From positions 50,501 through 114,500 of the forward strand of contig JALUWV010000002.1 in NCBI GenBank assembly GCA_027019335.1: a stretch of 64,000 bases of DNA. Direction: 5' to 3'. The DNA is from Sulfurimonas sp. Lineage in GTDB: Bacteria; Campylobacterota; Campylobacteria; Campylobacterales; Sulfurimonadaceae. The notes beneath the pieces are model-generated. The model was not told the origin of the DNA and searched no databases. It saw only the letters and a program-made list of their open reading frames with translations. Position numbers and translations under genes: made by a program. Position 1 is the first letter of the stretch. Every line of letters starts with the position of its first letter. Below are positions 43,512 through 52,813 of this stretch, one piece after another.

Positions 43512-43979
43512 TTAGGCTTGCAACTCTTGAAGTTTCGCTTGTACTTTTGCTACATGTTCTTTCACTCGTACTTTTTCAAAGATGGCTTTTATAATCCCTT
43601 GCGGGTCTATGATAAGGGTTGTTCGTACAATCCCCATATACTCTTTACCATAATTCTTTTTGAGTTGCCAAACACCATACTCTTGCATCATATTTGTACT
43701 TTCATCACTTAAAAGTGTGATACCTAGCTCTTTTTTTTCTATAAAATTACGGTGTTTTTTTGTACTATCTGCACTCACACCTAGGATGATGGCATCAAGT
43801 TCTGAAAAATCTGGTGCTGCCTCGGTAAACTCACAGGCTTCTGTTGTACACCCTGGTGTATTGTCACGAGGATAAAAGTAAAGGACAATCCATTTGCCTT
43901 TTAAATCACGAGAACATATCTCGACATCATCTTGATTTGGTAAACAAAATGAAGGTGCTTCTTGGTTGATTTCTAACAT
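43512..43979 (-). CDS. bcp: thioredoxin-dependent peroxiredoxin Bcp/PrxQ
   Basis: 155 aa; reduces peroxides. Peroxidatic Cys and partner Cys five residues later in DNTPGCTTEACEF (~45/50), the alpha-type Bcp pattern. FYPRDNTPG and GVSADSTKKHRNF are intact. Last gene of the murG-side minus-strand run, next to the restriction island. Confidence 0.96.
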   Translation of the reverse strand: MLEINQEAPSFCLPNQDDVEICSRDLKGKWIVLYFYPRDNTPGCTTEACEFTEAAPDFSELDAIILGVSADSTKKHRNFIEKKELGITLLSDESTNMMQEYGVWQLKKNYGKEYMGIVRTTLIIDPQGIIKAIFEKVRVKEHVAKVQAKLQELQA

Positions 43980-43988
43980 ATATATTCC

Positions 43989-44480
43989 TTAATAAACAAA
44001 AAGTAAAAGATAAACCCAAATACCACTAAAAGAGGTAAAAACAATGGCAATAAATGTTTTGGCTGCTAAGAGTTTGTGGTGTCTTGATTTTACTCCAGGG
44101 ATGAGACCCCTTTTGAAGTGTAGATTTGCATTGAGTACTGTAAGTATCCAGTAAAAAAGCATGACAAGTGCGATGAGGATATGCAAGACGAGAACGATAG
44201 AAGCATAGGTAGGTGAAACACCACTGCCTTGCATAAAAGCATCAAATCCACCACCCACACGCACGCCTAGTTCAAAGTAGCCAATGACTATAAGTGCCAC
44301 GATAAAGATAAGATTTTGTGTGAGGGCATGTAAAATATAATGCCCCTTTCTTGCAAGAAGAATGGAAGCAAATACGATAAGCGGTAAGAAAACCACAATC
44401 AAAGTTACAAAATCCATAAAAAATGGTGCGCGAGTTCCAAGAAATCCCGTTTGAAACATATAACTCATTTGCTCCTTCAT
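43989..44480 (-). CDS. DUF420-like polytopic membrane protein
   Basis: 163 aa, four to five membrane helices with conserved-looking His residues (GHYILHALTQN, VLHILIALVMLFY, SRHHKLLAAK). The pattern resembles DUF420 proteins, some of which assist cytochrome oxidase assembly, but no ligand site is certain. It starts 3 bases after the DedA gene stop; an alternative ATG (44468) lies just after AAGGAG. Confidence 0.72.
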   Translation of the reverse strand: MKEQMSYMFQTGFLGTRAPFFMDFVTLIVVFLPLIVFASILLARKGHYILHALTQNLIFIVALIVIGYFELGVRVGGGFDAFMQGSGVSPTYASIVLVLHILIALVMLFYWILTVLNANLHFKRGLIPGVKSRHHKLLAAKTFIAIVFTSFSGIWVYLLLFVY

Positions 44481-44483
44481 CTA

Positions 44484-45080
44484 TTAAGCTCTCTTTTTTT
44501 GGTAAAAATAGTATGCGATACCTACAAAAACCAAGGTAACGACAACTCCAAGTGTGATTTGATGTAAATACTCTGCAATCAAGGCTTGATTTTCTCCGAT
44601 AATATATCCAAGAAGGACAAGCACTAATGCCCAAATCCCAGCACCTAAGGCTGTAAAGAGTGAAAATTGTGCGAGATTCATTCGTGCTAAACCAGCGGGA
44701 ATAGAGATAAGTTGACGAATCCCAGGGATGAGACGACCACTAAAAGTGGAGATATGTCCATGTTTCTCAAAAAAGTTTTCCATTTTTAAAAGGGCTTCTT
44801 CTTTGATGAAAAAGTATTTTCCATAACGGAGTAAAAACTTCCGTCCTAAAGTGAGGGCAAGATAGTAGTTTGTAAATGCACCAACCATAGAACCTGCAAG
44901 TGCTACGAGCATAATAAGTACTATACTCATCTCTCCTTGAGAGGCTAAGTACCCAGCAGGGATAAGAACAATTTCACTAGGAAAAGGGATAAAAGAGGAC
45001 TCAATGGCCATCATTATAAAAATACCAAGATACCCCCAATCAGAGATGGCATCTACTAAAAGTTGTGCGAGTTCATGCAT
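44484..45080 (-). CDS. DedA-family membrane protein
   Basis: 198 aa. DedA features: FIPFPSEIVLIPAGYLA, GSMVGAFTNYYLALTLGR, FSGRLIPGIRQLISIPAGLARM (F-x-RxxPGxR). DedA proteins help recycle undecaprenyl phosphate or phospholipids across the inner membrane. Start overlaps the murG end by 8 bases, a sensible partner because MurG consumes lipid-linked precursors. Confidence 0.93.
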   Translation of the reverse strand: MHELAQLLVDAISDWGYLGIFIMMAIESSFIPFPSEIVLIPAGYLASQGEMSIVLIMLVALAGSMVGAFTNYYLALTLGRKFLLRYGKYFFIKEEALLKMENFFEKHGHISTFSGRLIPGIRQLISIPAGLARMNLAQFSLFTALGAGIWALVLVLLGYIIGENQALIAEYLHQITLGVVVTLVFVGIAYYFYQKKRA

Positions 45081-46098
45081 GTGTAAAATCCTTTTGTACT
45101 TCTTGTATCATTTGAGAAGCGACATTTATTGTACCATAGGAAAGTAATTTTTTGCTTTTTTCTTTTAAAGGTTCCTTTAAAATCGCTAAAAGTTGCTGTT
45201 TTAAGTCACTTTTTTCTCGTTGGCACCAGCCCATCTTATTTTTGAGTATAAAGGTAGCATTGTGAAACTGATGATCACCTGCAGCATAAGGGTAGGGGAT
45301 GAAAAGTGCTGGGCATCCGTTGGCTGTGAGTTCCCAAAGTGTCGAAGCACCAGCTCGAGAAACAGCTAAATCTGCACGACTAATGAGTTTGTCGAGTTCG
45401 TGTGTAAAGGCATAAAGTTCTACATCTATGTCTTGCGCTTTGTAAGCACTCTTCACCCGTTCAAAATCTGCTTCACCTGCTTGATGTATGATGGTAATCT
45501 TGCGTTTTACTAACTCTGGAGCCACACTAAGTGCTAAGTCATTGATAGCTCTCGCCCCATGACTTCCTCCTAAAAAGATGATACACTCTAATGTTTTTCT
45601 TACTCGTGCATTTTTGTAAAAAACCTCTTTGACGGGATAGCCTTGTACGGAGGAGTTTGTATCATAAGCAGAGATAAAACTTTTTGCATAGGGTTTTAAA
45701 ATGGCATTGAGTCGTCCTGTGACAGCATTTTGTTCATGAATATAGAGTGGGATTTTTTTGCTAAGTGTTGCAAATGCTGCAGGAGCTGCTGAGAAGCCAC
45801 CGACACTATATGTAGCCTCTATCTGATGTTTTTTTAAGAGCTTACGAGAGATAAAAAAAGCTTTGAGAATTTTCAAAAGGGCTTTGAATTTTCCTAAACC
45901 TTTTTGATTGACAACACCTGTCGTTGGTAAGAAATAGACATGAGCAAAGTCACTATTGTTTTCAAAATATTTTCTATCTTGTCCATGTGTTGAACCTATA
46001 AAGATAAGTTCATGCCCCTCTTTTTTTGCGGCTTCTAGGAGAGCCTGCGCTATCATAAGATGTCCTCCCGTGCCGCCACCTGTTATACATAATCTCAT
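45073..46098 (-). CDS. murG: MurG N-acetylglucosaminyltransferase (lipid II synthesis)
   Basis: 341 aa; adds GlcNAc to lipid I at the inner face of the membrane. N-terminal TGGGTGGHLMIAQAL, VGGFSAAPAAFA, the EQNAVTGRLN segment, and the C-terminal SRAGASTLWELTANGCPALFIPYPYAAGDHQ donor site. Overlaps ftsW by 4 bases. Confidence 0.97.
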   Translation of the reverse strand: MRLCITGGGTGGHLMIAQALLEAAKKEGHELIFIGSTHGQDRKYFENNSDFAHVYFLPTTGVVNQKGLGKFKALLKILKAFFISRKLLKKHQIEATYSVGGFSAAPAAFATLSKKIPLYIHEQNAVTGRLNAILKPYAKSFISAYDTNSSVQGYPVKEVFYKNARVRKTLECIIFLGGSHGARAINDLALSVAPELVKRKITIIHQAGEADFERVKSAYKAQDIDVELYAFTHELDKLISRADLAVSRAGASTLWELTANGCPALFIPYPYAAGDHQFHNATFILKNKMGWCQREKSDLKQQLLAILKEPLKEKSKKLLSYGTINVASQMIQEVQKDFTHA

Positions 46099-47276
46099 TT
46101 AAGTTTTCCTTTTTCCATGTTTGCTTTTTTTGAAGCCATAAGTACCATACCTATGCCAAAGGCAGCACCTAGCATCGCAGAACCTCCATAACTTAAAAAA
46201 GGGACAGAGAGTCCTTTGATGGGAGTTATTCCGCTGATTCCATAGGCATTGACCATAAAGGAAAAGGCTAAAATAAGCCCAATGCCTATGCTAAAAAGAT
46301 AGAGTGTTTGTTCTTTTGAACGGTTAGCAATTTTAAAAATGCGGTGTAAAATCAGTAGAAAAATTACAACGACAATAAGCACACCAAAAAAACCAAATTC
46401 TTCGGCAAGACCTGCTAAAACAAAGTCAGTATGTACTTCGGACAAAAATCCAAGTTTAAAAGTACCATTGCCAAGACCCACCCCAAACAGTCCACCATTA
46501 TGGATAGCATTGAGGGAGTGACCAATCTGATATGGGACGACTTCGACAGGGACTCTGAGTTTATCGGCGATAGAGTCAGGTAAAAGACCAAGGACAGAAT
46601 TTTGCGCAAGTGACCACCATGATTTGATACGAAGGATTCTATGGTGTGCCGTGACAATAAAGATAACTACCGCTGTGAAGATTCCCCCTAGAATACTAAT
46701 AAAAAATTTAAAACTACTCCCTGCAAAGATAAGCATAAACAAAAGTGTGAGTCCTAAAACAACTACTTGTCCTAAATCTTTTTGTAAAAATGCGATAATA
46801 ACCATTGCCCCACCAAAAATAACTCCATAAGGAATGAAGCGTTGAAATTCTCTTAAAAGTCCCATATTTTGATGGTAGCCAAGTTTACGTGAGAAACTCC
46901 ATGCTAAAAAGTAGATAAAACCAACTTTAAAAAATTCTACAGGTGCTAAAGAAAATCCTGCAACTTTAATCCAGCGTTTTGCTCCACCGACTTCTGAAAC
47001 TAAACTGGCAGGTAAAAAAGGCATGGCAATCATAAGTGCCAAGGAGCCTAGAAAGAGGGTAAAACCAATGGGTGTGAGCCATTTGTCAGGATTTAAAAGT
47101 GACAGTACAAACATGATGCTTAAGCTAAGTACTCCAAAGATAGCTTGTCTGAGTGCAAAGTGAAATTCACTTGTATCAAAAAGTAAAGTAGCATAGACAG
47201 AAAGTGAGTAAGACAGAATGATACTTATGCCAATCAAAATGGCAACAAGCGTAAATAATCTTCTATCTGCAATCAT
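46095..47276 (-). CDS. ftsW: FtsW-type lipid II polymerase
   Basis: 393 aa, ~10 membrane helices of the SEDS family. Motifs: GAKRWIKVAGFSLAPVEFFKVGF, FLQKDLGQVVVL, PYQIGHSLNAIHNGGLFGVGLGNG and GLSVPFLSYGGSAML near the end. Adjacent to murG, which favours FtsW (division) over RodA. Peptidoglycan glycosyltransferase at the septum. Confidence 0.95.
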   Translation of the reverse strand: MIADRRLFTLVAILIGISIILSYSLSVYATLLFDTSEFHFALRQAIFGVLSLSIMFVLSLLNPDKWLTPIGFTLFLGSLALMIAMPFLPASLVSEVGGAKRWIKVAGFSLAPVEFFKVGFIYFLAWSFSRKLGYHQNMGLLREFQRFIPYGVIFGGAMVIIAFLQKDLGQVVVLGLTLLFMLIFAGSSFKFFISILGGIFTAVVIFIVTAHHRILRIKSWWSLAQNSVLGLLPDSIADKLRVPVEVVPYQIGHSLNAIHNGGLFGVGLGNGTFKLGFLSEVHTDFVLAGLAEEFGFFGVLIVVVIFLLILHRIFKIANRSKEQTLYLFSIGIGLILAFSFMVNAYGISGITPIKGLSVPFLSYGGSAMLGAAFGIGMVLMASKKANMEKGKLK

Positions 47277-47285
47277 AGGGAAGCC

Positions 47286-47819
47286 TTACTGCAGTTGGTT
47301 GATTTTAAGGACAAACTCAACTTCTGGCTTTGAGATGTGTAACTCGCGCGATATAGTTTCGATGGAGACACTCTGTTTAAACAAAGAGATAATCTTCTCA
47401 TCATCATTTCCATGAACAGAGGCAGGAATGGAAATCTGTTTTACCCCACTTTCAAGATTTGCAACTCGAGAACTCAGTTCGGATTCAATATAGTTAATGT
47501 TTTCTTGGAGTTGTTTCATCCCTTGTGAAAAAGGATTTATCAAATCATATACACTGCGTTCAATCTCTTCATATATTTCACTATCATTCATGCGTTGTGA
47601 GTTTTTTGCTATATTTTTTTGGGTCTCTTCAAGTTTTTTTTTAAGATAAAAGATTTCACGGTTTAAATCTTCTGCAACGGAGGCAACAGAGCGGATGTTC
47701 TTTGTGTAGCTTGCATCTTTGGTAAAAACATAGTACAAAAGATAGAGAATAATGCCTGCCATCAAGATGACAACATACTCAAGATGAAATTGAGACAGGT
47801 CTATGGATGGGAGAGTCAC
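47286..47819 (-). CDS. membrane-anchored coiled-coil protein with C-terminal HTH
   Basis: 177 aa. One N-terminal membrane helix (YVVILMAGIILYLLYYVF), a long coiled coil (~45-125), and a C-terminal helix-turn-helix-like unit (IISLFKQSVSIETISRELHISKPEVEFVLKI), similar to the ending of DUF2802/DUF6115-type proteins. Function unknown; it lies between a PilZ-like protein and ftsW with short gaps or overlaps. Confidence 0.75.
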   Translation of the reverse strand: MTLPSIDLSQFHLEYVVILMAGIILYLLYYVFTKDASYTKNIRSVASVAEDLNREIFYLKKKLEETQKNIAKNSQRMNDSEIYEEIERSVYDLINPFSQGMKQLQENINYIESELSSRVANLESGVKQISIPASVHGNDDEKIISLFKQSVSIETISRELHISKPEVEFVLKINQLQ

Positions 47820-48340
47820 GATTTTTTCTCTTTCATTTCACGGATGAGTACACGTTCTCTTGCCGTCATATAGGCAGCCCACTCTTTTTCGTCTCTTTCG
47901 TGGATTTTATGAAACTCTGCAAGTGTGTCGCTCAACGCCATCATAAAAACACCTACATCACGTTTGGGATGCACAGGCATTTCTATGCGGGCATAATAGA
48001 GTGTGCCTTTACTAAAAAGTGGCTCGGCAATGTGAAAATGCTCAAAGCCTATGGCATCAATATTGGCGGCATTTGTGAGTGAAACACGTACGGGTTGTTC
48101 ATCTTTTAAAAACATTTCAAGGGCATCTATCTTGTTATGTAACTCTACTATGAGTTGGAGTAAGACAGGGTCTGTGTCCGAAGTTTCACCTCTTGCTTTT
48201 GCAAGTTTAAGCCACTGTTGTATGGCATTTTCATCAGACTCACTGAGTTGATGATACTCTCGCTCAAAGAGTTCTTTGTTTTGGGAAGCTTCACTAAAAA
48301 CAAGGCTGATAGGTGCAGGAACTAAACGCGGTGAACTCAT
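47816..48340 (-). CDS. PilZ-like domain protein (atypical)
   Basis: 174 aa. Helical N-terminal part (FEREYHQLSESDENAIQQWLK, LLQLIVELHNKIDAL), then a beta-rich region: VRVSLTNAANIDAIGFEHF, LYYARIEMPVHPKRDVGVFM, ending with a helix (EWAAYMTARERVLIREMKEKK). This is the layout of divergent PilZ-like domains; the c-di-GMP RxxxR motif is not seen, so ligand binding is doubtful. Overlaps the next gene by 4 bases. Confidence 0.6.
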   Translation of the reverse strand: MSSPRLVPAPISLVFSEASQNKELFEREYHQLSESDENAIQQWLKLAKARGETSDTDPVLLQLIVELHNKIDALEMFLKDEQPVRVSLTNAANIDAIGFEHFHIAEPLFSKGTLYYARIEMPVHPKRDVGVFMMALSDTLAEFHKIHERDEKEWAAYMTARERVLIREMKEKKS

Positions 48341-48341
48341 G

Positions 48342-49199
48342 CTATAAAACCTTGTCTAGAATGATGAGTGCAAAAAAAGCGATGCCTAAATAGCCATTGA
48401 CGGTAAAAAATGCACGGTCTATTTGTGTAAAATCTTTTCGGACTAAGTACTGCTCATAAGCCAAAACAAAACCACTTCCAAACGCAGCGACAAATGCAAA
48501 AAATCCAAGCCCTGCTACCCAGACAAAAAGAAGCCAAAAGATGACACTGAGTCCATGGAATAGGGCAGAGATAAAGAGTGTTGCCTTCGCTCCAAACTCT
48601 GAGGGAATGGAGTGGAGATTTTTCTCCTTATCAAAGTCCATATCTTGCAAGGAGTAGAGCAAATCAAAACCAGCTACCCAAAAGATAACCCCAAGGCTCA
48701 AAAGAACTGACCATGGGGGAATGGTTGCTAAAACCGCAACAACCCCAGCGATAGGAGCAAGCCCTAAGGAGATACCGAGGATAACATGGGCTAAAGATGA
48801 AAAACGTTTAAAATATGAGTAAGAACCTAAAACAAGTAAAATAGGAATACTCAAAGTAAATGCAAGTGGATTAATCATAAATGCAATCATAATAAAAACA
48901 AGTGCATTCACACCAATAAAAAGCAACATACTGGTAGCATCAAGTCGCCCATCAACATTAGGACGGTTTGCCGTACGAGGATTTTGTGCATCGATGTCAC
49001 GGTCAGCATAGCGGTTGACACCCATCGCAAAGTTACGTGCAGTGAGTGCTGCCCCCACTCCTAAAATTAAAAGCTCGAAACCAAACCAACCATCTGCTGC
49101 GACAACCATTGCGATAAATATAAAAGGCAATGAAAAGATGGAGTGTTCAAACATCACTAATTCGTTAAAATCTTTTGCTTTTTTGATGAATTTATGCAA
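48342..49199 (-). CDS. mqnP: UbiA-family prenyltransferase, futalosine-pathway MqnP type
   Basis: 285 aa, ~8 membrane helices. Prenyl-diphosphate motifs: NRYADRDIDAQNPRTANR (first Asp-rich) and DLLYSLQDMDFDKEKN (second). N-terminal FNELVMFEHSIFSLPF is typical of the 4-hydroxybenzoate prenyltransferase-like MqnP used in Campylobacterota menaquinone synthesis. TTG start preceded by GGAAG. Divergent from miaA. Confidence 0.9.
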   Translation of the reverse strand: MHKFIKKAKDFNELVMFEHSIFSLPFIFIAMVVAADGWFGFELLILGVGAALTARNFAMGVNRYADRDIDAQNPRTANRPNVDGRLDATSMLLFIGVNALVFIMIAFMINPLAFTLSIPILLVLGSYSYFKRFSSLAHVILGISLGLAPIAGVVAVLATIPPWSVLLSLGVIFWVAGFDLLYSLQDMDFDKEKNLHSIPSEFGAKATLFISALFHGLSVIFWLLFVWVAGLGFFAFVAAFGSGFVLAYEQYLVRKDFTQIDRAFFTVNGYLGIAFFALIILDKVL

Positions 49200-49256
49200 T
49201 CTTTCTTCCCTTGGATATTCTTTTTCCTTATTTTACCCAAAGTTATTTTAAAATGA

Positions 49257-49262
49257 TATAAT
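49257..49262 (+). promoter_or_regulatory. extended -10 box of miaA, probable leaderless promoter
   Basis: TGATATAAT (TGN-extended) six bases before ATG 49269, with no Shine-Dalgarno sequence. Confidence 0.5.
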
Positions 49263-49268
49263 TGTAGC

Positions 49269-50147
49269 ATGAAACAACTGGCAATTATTGGACCAACGGC
49301 ATCGGGGAAAAGTGATTTAGCACTCAAAGTAGCGCAAAAAATGAATGCAAATATTTTTTCTATAGACTCTTTGAGTATCTATAAAGAGATTGACATAGTG
49401 AGTGCAAAACCTTCTAAAGAAGAACTTTCAAAGGTCAAGCATTTTGGCGTAAATGTGCTTTCCCCTGATGCATATTTTAGTGTAGATATTTTAAGAGATT
49501 TATATAAAAGTACCCTTAAAGAGTGTCAAAAAAGTGGCAAAAATCTTGTCATTGTTGGAGGGACTTCTTTTTATCTCAAATCTTTAATCGATGGTTTATC
49601 GGTGATTCCAATACTGACACCTGATATACAAAAAAGAGTGCAAAATAGACTCAAAAATTTAGAACAAACTTATAAAGATTTATCAGAGATAGATGCAGAA
49701 TATATGCAAAAAATTGCTCCAAATGATAGCTATAGAATAGAAAAAGTTTTACTCATTTATGAGGCATCTCAGATGAGTCCTACAGAGTGGTTTTTAGCGA
49801 ATCCGCCACAAAAAATTATTGAAGATTTGCCGATTTACAACATAGAAGTGAGTCGTGATGTTTTACGAGAGAGGATTCGAACGCGTACATATAAAATGTA
49901 TGACAAAGGTTTAGTCGATGAGGTCAGTTATTTAGAGCAAAAATACACTCGTTTACCACATGCTATGGGAGCTATTGGGATAGTGGAAGTCCTAGAGTAT
50001 TTGGATGCTAAAGTAACACAAGAACAGATGCTTGAAAATATAATCACACATACTGCTCAGCTTGCTAAACGCCAACAAACTTTTAATAAAACACAGTTTA
50101 GAGGACTTCTCTCTGCCCCACTTGAAGATTTAGAAGGAATGTTATGA
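49269..50147 (+). CDS. miaA: tRNA dimethylallyltransferase
   Basis: 292 aa; adds the isopentenyl group to A37 of UNN-reading tRNAs. P-loop GPTASGKSDLA, FSIDSLSIYKEIDI, VIVGGTSFYLKSLIDG and the late QTFNKTQFR. Length normal. Its stop overlaps the start of the response regulator (ATGA). Confidence 0.97.
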   Translation: MKQLAIIGPTASGKSDLALKVAQKMNANIFSIDSLSIYKEIDIVSAKPSKEELSKVKHFGVNVLSPDAYFSVDILRDLYKSTLKECQKSGKNLVIVGGTSFYLKSLIDGLSVIPILTPDIQKRVQNRLKNLEQTYKDLSEIDAEYMQKIAPNDSYRIEKVLLIYEASQMSPTEWFLANPPQKIIEDLPIYNIEVSRDVLRERIRTRTYKMYDKGLVDEVSYLEQKYTRLPHAMGAIGIVEVLEYLDAKVTQEQMLENIITHTAQLAKRQQTFNKTQFRGLLSAPLEDLEGML

Positions 50148-50812
50148 ATATTTTAATCGTAGAAGATGATACTATGACAGCAAAACAGTTAGCCCAACTT
50201 TTAAAGAGTGAAAAATATAGTTGCGATATCGCTTTTGGATACAAAGAAGCACAAGAGTATATTGATAAAAATGCGTATTTGCTTATACTACTTGATTGGA
50301 ATTTGGGAGATGGGGATGGGCTGACTCTTTTAAAAGAGTTACGAGATTTGGAGATTGAGACTCCTGTCTTAATGCTCTCAGCGAATGCTGCCATTGATGA
50401 TAGGGTAGCGGTTTTAGATAGTGGAGCAGATGATTATCTGTGTAAGCCTTACTCCTCTGTCGAACTCTTAGCACGAATGCGCGCCTTACTACGCCGTGAG
50501 AGTTCACAAAAAGTCTCTTCTTTAACTATCGCTCCTGTACGGCTTGATTTAGTGAGCCGCACTGTTTTTGTAGAAGAACTTGCAGTACAACTCACAGCTG
50601 CAGAGTTTGACCTCTTAGAACTCTTTATGCAAAACCCAAATCAGGTCTTAACCCGTTATCAACTGAGTGAACATATAAACAAAGATAACTATAATGTGAA
50701 ACATAGTAACTTAGTAGATGTCCATATAAAAAATCTACGTAAAAAATTAGGCACAAAAGAGTTTATACAAAATGTACGTGGGATAGGGTATAAAGTGAAC
50801 AAATCTTCATAA
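50144..50812 (+). CDS. OmpR-family DNA-binding response regulator
   Basis: 222 aa. Receiver (~1-118): VEDDTMTAKQL, LLDWNLGDGDG with phospho-Asp, DYLCKPYSS. Winged helix (~130-220): LTAAEFDLLELFMQNPNQVLTRYQLSEHI, VDVHIKNLRKKLG, VRGIGYKV. No cognate kinase is adjacent; the kinase at 55727 or one elsewhere may serve. Targets unknown. Confidence 0.95.
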   Translation: MNILIVEDDTMTAKQLAQLLKSEKYSCDIAFGYKEAQEYIDKNAYLLILLDWNLGDGDGLTLLKELRDLEIETPVLMLSANAAIDDRVAVLDSGADDYLCKPYSSVELLARMRALLRRESSQKVSSLTIAPVRLDLVSRTVFVEELAVQLTAAEFDLLELFMQNPNQVLTRYQLSEHINKDNYNVKHSNLVDVHIKNLRKKLGTKEFIQNVRGIGYKVNKSS

Positions 50813-50888
50813 AGTCTTCATTCTTTTTCGCTAGGATGGAGCAAAAGATAATTTTTATGTAATATTCACTATAGAGATTATTTTTTTT

Positions 50889-50896
50889 GATATAAT
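50889..50896 (+). promoter_or_regulatory. -10 box of the chemoreceptor/porin/sensor run
   Basis: GATATAAT after a T8 run, 18 bases before ATG 50914, with AGAGG as ribosome site. The gap 50813-50913 holds nothing else of note. Confidence 0.5.
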
Positions 50897-50913
50897 TCAC
50901 ACAGAGGTTAAAA

Positions 50914-52788
50914 ATGTTTCATGCACTTACTATAAAACAGCGACTTTTCTTTGTACTACTCATGAGTATGCTTGGTATGATAGTCGTTGTTTTTCTTTCT
51001 TGGAAAATAAATAATACGCAACTAAGACTTGCTAACATTAAAGAAAGTCTTGCTTCGGTTGAAGTTCTTATACTTCAAGAGAGAAGAAATGAAAAAGATT
51101 TTCTCGCACGTCAAAAACTGAAGTATATAGATAAATTTCAACAGACTATGATAAAACTTGAGCATGAAATAACATTGCTTCAGGATTTGCTAGAAGATTC
51201 TGATGTAGCTGCAAATGAAGTTTCAAATCTGCAAAATAAATTAGGTATCTATAATACAAAATTTAATCAGATAGCACTACAACTCAAAGATATTGGTTTG
51301 AGTGAAAAAGAAGGGCTTCGAGGGAAACTTCGTGATGCTGTTCATCATGCAGAAAAAGATGTAAGAAAAATTAACAATAGTGAATTATTAAGCGATATAT
51401 TGATGTTGAGAAGAAATGAAAAAGATTTTATCATTCGACATCAAGAAAAATATCTCCAAAAACATGCCAAAAATTATGCTAAGTTACTTAAAAGACTCAA
51501 TGCACTTGCGATAAATGCTAAAGCGAAAGTATCTATACGTCAAAGTATGCAAGAGTATGAAAGTGCATTTAATATTTTTGCAAATGCACATAAAAAACTT
51601 GGACTCAATGAAAAGCTTGGTCTTCAAGGAAAACTTCGTGATGCTGTGCATTCTACTGATGCTAGTCTTGACATAATGCTTAAAAACACCAATCAAATCT
51701 TGAACAAAAAGTCTGATGATGAAAAAATACTTTTTTATATAGTCTTACTCTTTACCATTATTATTTTGTTAAGTTTTATAACAGCTGTAATGAATTCTAT
51801 TACAAAACCGTTATCAAAACTTTCTAAAGAGATAGGTTCAAATACAAATGACCTTACAAAGCATTATACATATGATAGAAATGATGAACTCAAAGTTATG
51901 GTAGATGCCATTAATCAGTTTTCAAGTAAGCTCAATGAAACAGTCAATAGAAGTAAGCTTACAAGTTTAGAAAATGTAACGATAGCAGAGGAACTCGCAG
52001 TTACTGCACATAACATACATAGTGGTTCGGAAGAATCTGCAAATATTGTGACACAAACGACGGAACAATCTTTAGTAGCACAACAGAAAATGAACGATAT
52101 GCTTTGTGAAACAAGTCAAGCGAATGATAGAATGGAACTTGCATCTGAAACCATTGATGATGTTGCACATAATTTCAGTTTCCTTATTGATAATATTCGA
52201 GAGAGTGCTGAAGTAGAAAATCAACTCTCAAGTAAACTCAATGAACTTTCAAGTGATGCAGAACAGGTAAAAGATATATTGACAATTATAGGAGATATTG
52301 CTGATCAAACAAACCTACTAGCACTCAATGCTGCCATTGAAGCTGCCCGTGCAGGAGAGCATGGACGAGGTTTTGCAGTAGTTGCAGATGAAGTGCGTAA
52401 ACTTGCAGAGCGTACACAAAAAAGTTTGGTAGAGATTCAGGCATCAGTCAATGTTATTGTACAAAATATACTAGAAGCATCAGGGCAAATATCTGTAAAT
52501 TCACAAAAATTTGAGCAACTTGTAGCATCATCAAATGAAGTGGATGAAAAAGTATCTCAAAGTAAAGAAAATATGAATTTAGCACTGCAAAGCGTAAGTC
52601 AGGCAAGTTCTTTAACAGAAGAAACAGCAGAAAAAATTACTATGATTATGGAAAAAATTAAAGAAATCAATACACTCTCTACCTCTAACTCAAGAAGTGC
52701 TGAAGAAATCTCTACCGCAACACATGAACTAGCAAGTATGACAGAAAAACTTAATAATCAATTAGAGTACTTTGTAACAAATGCTTAG
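50914..52788 (+). CDS. methyl-accepting chemotaxis protein with HBM sensor domain
   Basis: 624 aa. Membrane helices at ~15-30 and ~270-293 frame a helical periplasmic domain with two modules, each having RRNEKDF (residues ~48 and ~166) and G-L-x-GKLRDAVH: a helical bimodular (HBM) sensor like that of McpS. Then HAMP (~295-345) and the signalling tip [40 protein letters not shown] domains bind small acids in known cases; ligand here unknown. The next gene starts 25 bases later. Confidence 0.95.
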   Translation: MFHALTIKQRLFFVLLMSMLGMIVVVFLSWKINNTQLRLANIKESLASVEVLILQERRNEKDFLARQKLKYIDKFQQTMIKLEHEITLLQDLLEDSDVAANEVSNLQNKLGIYNTKFNQIALQLKDIGLSEKEGLRGKLRDAVHHAEKDVRKINNSELLSDILMLRRNEKDFIIRHQEKYLQKHAKNYAKLLKRLNALAINAKAKVSIRQSMQEYESAFNIFANAHKKLGLNEKLGLQGKLRDAVHSTDASLDIMLKNTNQILNKKSDDEKILFYIVLLFTIIILLSFITAVMNSITKPLSKLSKEIGSNTNDLTKHYTYDRNDELKVMVDAINQFSSKLNETVNRSKLTSLENVTIAEELAVTAHNIHSGSEESANIVTQTTEQSLVAQQKMNDMLCETSQANDRMELASETIDDVAHNFSFLIDNIRESAEVENQLSSKLNELSSDAEQVKDILTIIGDIADQTNLLALNAAIEAARAGEHGRGFAVVADEVRKLAERTQKSLVEIQASVNVIVQNILEASGQISVNSQKFEQLVASSNEVDEKVSQSKENMNLALQSVSQASSLTEETAEKITMIMEKIKEINTLSTSNSRSAEEISTATHELASMTEKLNNQLEYFVTNA

Positions 52789-52813
52789 TAAAACAAATAA
52801 TAAGGTTTAATAC

